In this document: in pieces, positions 62,893 through 64,000 of the stretch | How positions within the stretch are numbered: the stretch's first letter is position 1 | How the letters are laid out: each line of letters begins with the position of its first letter | NCBI GenBank assembly: GCA_900473175.1 | Contig: UCKM01000011.1 | Coordinates: forward strand, 89,723-153,722 | From: Hyphomicrobiales bacterium | Lineage (GTDB): Bacteria > Pseudomonadota > Alphaproteobacteria > Rhizobiales > Rhizobiaceae | Reading direction: 5' to 3' | Length of the DNA stretch: 64,000 nt | Made by a program: the position numbers and the translations under genes | Notes under the pieces: generated by a model | Databases searched by the model: none | What the model was told of the DNA's origin: nothing | The model's input: the letters and a program-made list of their open reading frames with translations, nothing else

Positions 62893-62993
62893 TCTGGATA
62901 ATAAGAAAGTTTTCCGTAATTTTACTCGACTTTTCCAAAATTCCTTCCTAAAACAGTGGCGAAGGTATTTTTTCCTTGATTCTGGAATAGACC

Positions 62994-63635
62994 ATGTTCT
63001 CACATGACCGCATCTGGGCGGCCATCGACGCGCTGGCAGAACGCCATTCACTCTCCGTTTCCGGACTGGCGAAGCGGGCCGGACTTGATCCAACGACCTT
63101 CAATAAATCCAAGCGCTATGCCGTCGACGGACGCGCCCGCTGGCCCTCGACGGAATCCCTCGCCAAAATAATGGAAGCCACGGGCGCCACGCTGGATGAG
63201 TTCATGATGCTCGTCCTTGGCAAGGCAACGCGGGCCGGCGGGGCGGCGATGCGGTCGATACCGCTTTTGGGTTTCGCACAGGCGGGCGCAGGCGGGTTCT
63301 TCGACGATGGAGGTTTTCCGGTCGGGCAGGGCTGGGATGTGGTCGAGTTTCCGGTTGGACCAGGTGACGCCGTCTATGCCCTTGAAGTGTCCGGCGACTC
63401 AATGTTGCCGCTCTACCGGGACGGCGATACGATTATCGTGGCGCCGGGCGCTCCGGTCCGGCGCGGGGATCGCGTCGTGGTGCGCACAAAGGACGGCGAG
63501 GTCATGGCCAAGATACTTACCCGGCAGACACCGCGCACGATCGAGTTGCAATCGATGAATCCCGAGCATGCCAATCGCACTTTTGACGCGGTCCACGTCG
63601 ATTGGATCGCCAGGATCGTATGGGCCAGCCAGTAG
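62994..63635 (+). CDS. HTH regulator with S24 (LexA/CI-type) self-cleavage domain
   Basis: 213 residues. The N-terminal helix-turn-helix (HSLSVSGLAKRAGLDPTTFNKSKRY) is followed by a peptidase S24 domain. It keeps Ser136 (SGDSMLP) and Lys173 (DGEVMAKIL), the catalytic dyad, and has an Ala-Gly site in FAQAGAGG (residue 97-98) for autocleavage. LexA and phage CI work this way. No phage genes are near. Target genes are unknown; it is a candidate damage-responsive switch. Confidence 0.9.
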   Translation: MFSHDRIWAAIDALAERHSLSVSGLAKRAGLDPTTFNKSKRYAVDGRARWPSTESLAKIMEATGATLDEFMMLVLGKATRAGGAAMRSIPLLGFAQAGAGGFFDDGGFPVGQGWDVVEFPVGPGDAVYALEVSGDSMLPLYRDGDTIIVAPGAPVRRGDRVVVRTKDGEVMAKILTRQTPRTIELQSMNPEHANRTFDAVHVDWIARIVWASQ

Positions 63636-63647
63636 GAACAGGTTCGC

Positions 63648-64000
63648 ATGCGCCAGTCACCGCTCTATATTCTGACGGTTCTGGTGGCTGTCTGTCTCAT
63701 TTATGCATTTGTATCGCCTTTTCACGGTGGGCTGGACACGCAGACGCCGGCCGGGCAAGGCGTTGATGTTACTGCCGAGGATTTCGAACTTCCAGACGCC
63801 CTGAAAGATGAGGCGCAAGGCACTGCACCTGCGGATGAGCAGAGCGCGGCTCCCGAAGCAAGGACACAACCCCGCCAGGTCGATCCGGATTTGTTGTCGC
63901 CTTCCATAGGCGAGGCAACGCCTCTACAGCGGGTTGCACCGCGCGAGCCCCTGAGTGTTCTTGGACAGGCGACACCTCCGGAGCCCCCCGCTCCACCCCG
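63648..64000 (+). CDS. Membrane-anchored protein with disordered linker, N-terminal part
   Basis: The frame opens at the ATG at 63648, 12 bases after the regulator stop, and is still open at the window end. It starts MRQSPLYILTVLVAVCLIYA, a signal anchor. About 90 residues rich in Pro, Ala, Gln, Asp and Glu follow. The functional domain lies outside the window. It is likely cotranscribed with the S24 regulator. Confidence 0.7.
   Translation, partial: MRQSPLYILTVLVAVCLIYAFVSPFHGGLDTQTPAGQGVDVTAEDFELPDALKDEAQGTAPADEQSAAPEARTQPRQVDPDLLSPSIGEATPLQRVAPREPLSVLGQATPPEPPAPP

Overview
The window looks like chromosomal DNA of an alphaproteobacterium of the order Hyphomicrobiales (Rhizobiales), probably near Brucella/Ochrobactrum/Phyllobacterium. 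The evidence is the cycM-like/kdsB/pheA block, the SRP RNA-dnaX-ybaB-recR block, a Brucella Omp2b-type porin, a PodJ-type polarity protein, and the GC-rich codon use. There is no 16S rRNA gene, so the genus is an inference. I see no insertion sequence, CRISPR array, phage block or replication origin. The few accessory-looking genes sit singly between housekeeping genes.

Layout. 1-8260: housekeeping genes (membrane cytochrome c fragment, kdsB, pheA, nudC, HIT protein, SRP RNA, dnaX, ybaB, a candidate small RNA, recR, lytic transglycosylase). 8336-14082: metabolism (short-type dihydroxy-acid dehydratase, glutathionyl-hydroquinone reductase, then a coupled MaoC / CaiB-BaiF CoA-transferase / signal-less solute-binding-protein cassette). 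14079-24074: small lipoprotein and hypothetical genes, a transglutaminase-like protein, an FAD disulfide oxidoreductase, a marR-emrAB efflux operon, a MarR-GNAT fusion and a CYTH-CHAD protein. 24094-30143: envelope genes on the minus strand (secreted beta-helix protein, glycine-zipper lipoprotein, DUF2950 and DUF3300 proteins).

30237-41347: a divergent aspartate:alanine exchanger / aspartate 4-decarboxylase pair, a PerM-type membrane protein, secreted small proteins, the porin, a SulP-PPK2 operon and two tandem Rap1a-like secreted proteins. 41627-48160: an aminotransferase, tRNA-Thr(CGT), a molybdenum hydroxylase operon in S-L-M order (form II CoxL) and a nitronate monooxygenase-like gene. 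48407-55834: a membrane protein, a TPR methyltransferase, a TauE/TIGR02186 pair and PodJ. 56340-62843: a four-gene beta-oxidation operon ending in a strong terminator. 62994-64000: an S24-type regulator and the start of a membrane-anchored protein.

How parts work together. The aspT/aspD pair can run an electrogenic aspartate-in/alanine-out cycle. The four-gene operon covers dehydrogenation, hydration, dehydrogenation and thiolysis of acyl-CoA. A 32-bp palindrome in front of it recurs in weaker form, with the same geometry, in front of the nitronate monooxygenase gene 8 kb away, suggesting one regulator for both. The best candidates for undescribed biology are the MaoC/CoA-transferase/cytoplasmic SBP cassette, that shared operator, the small-RNA unit after ybaB, the orphan Rap1a-like pair and the SulP-PPK2 pairing.
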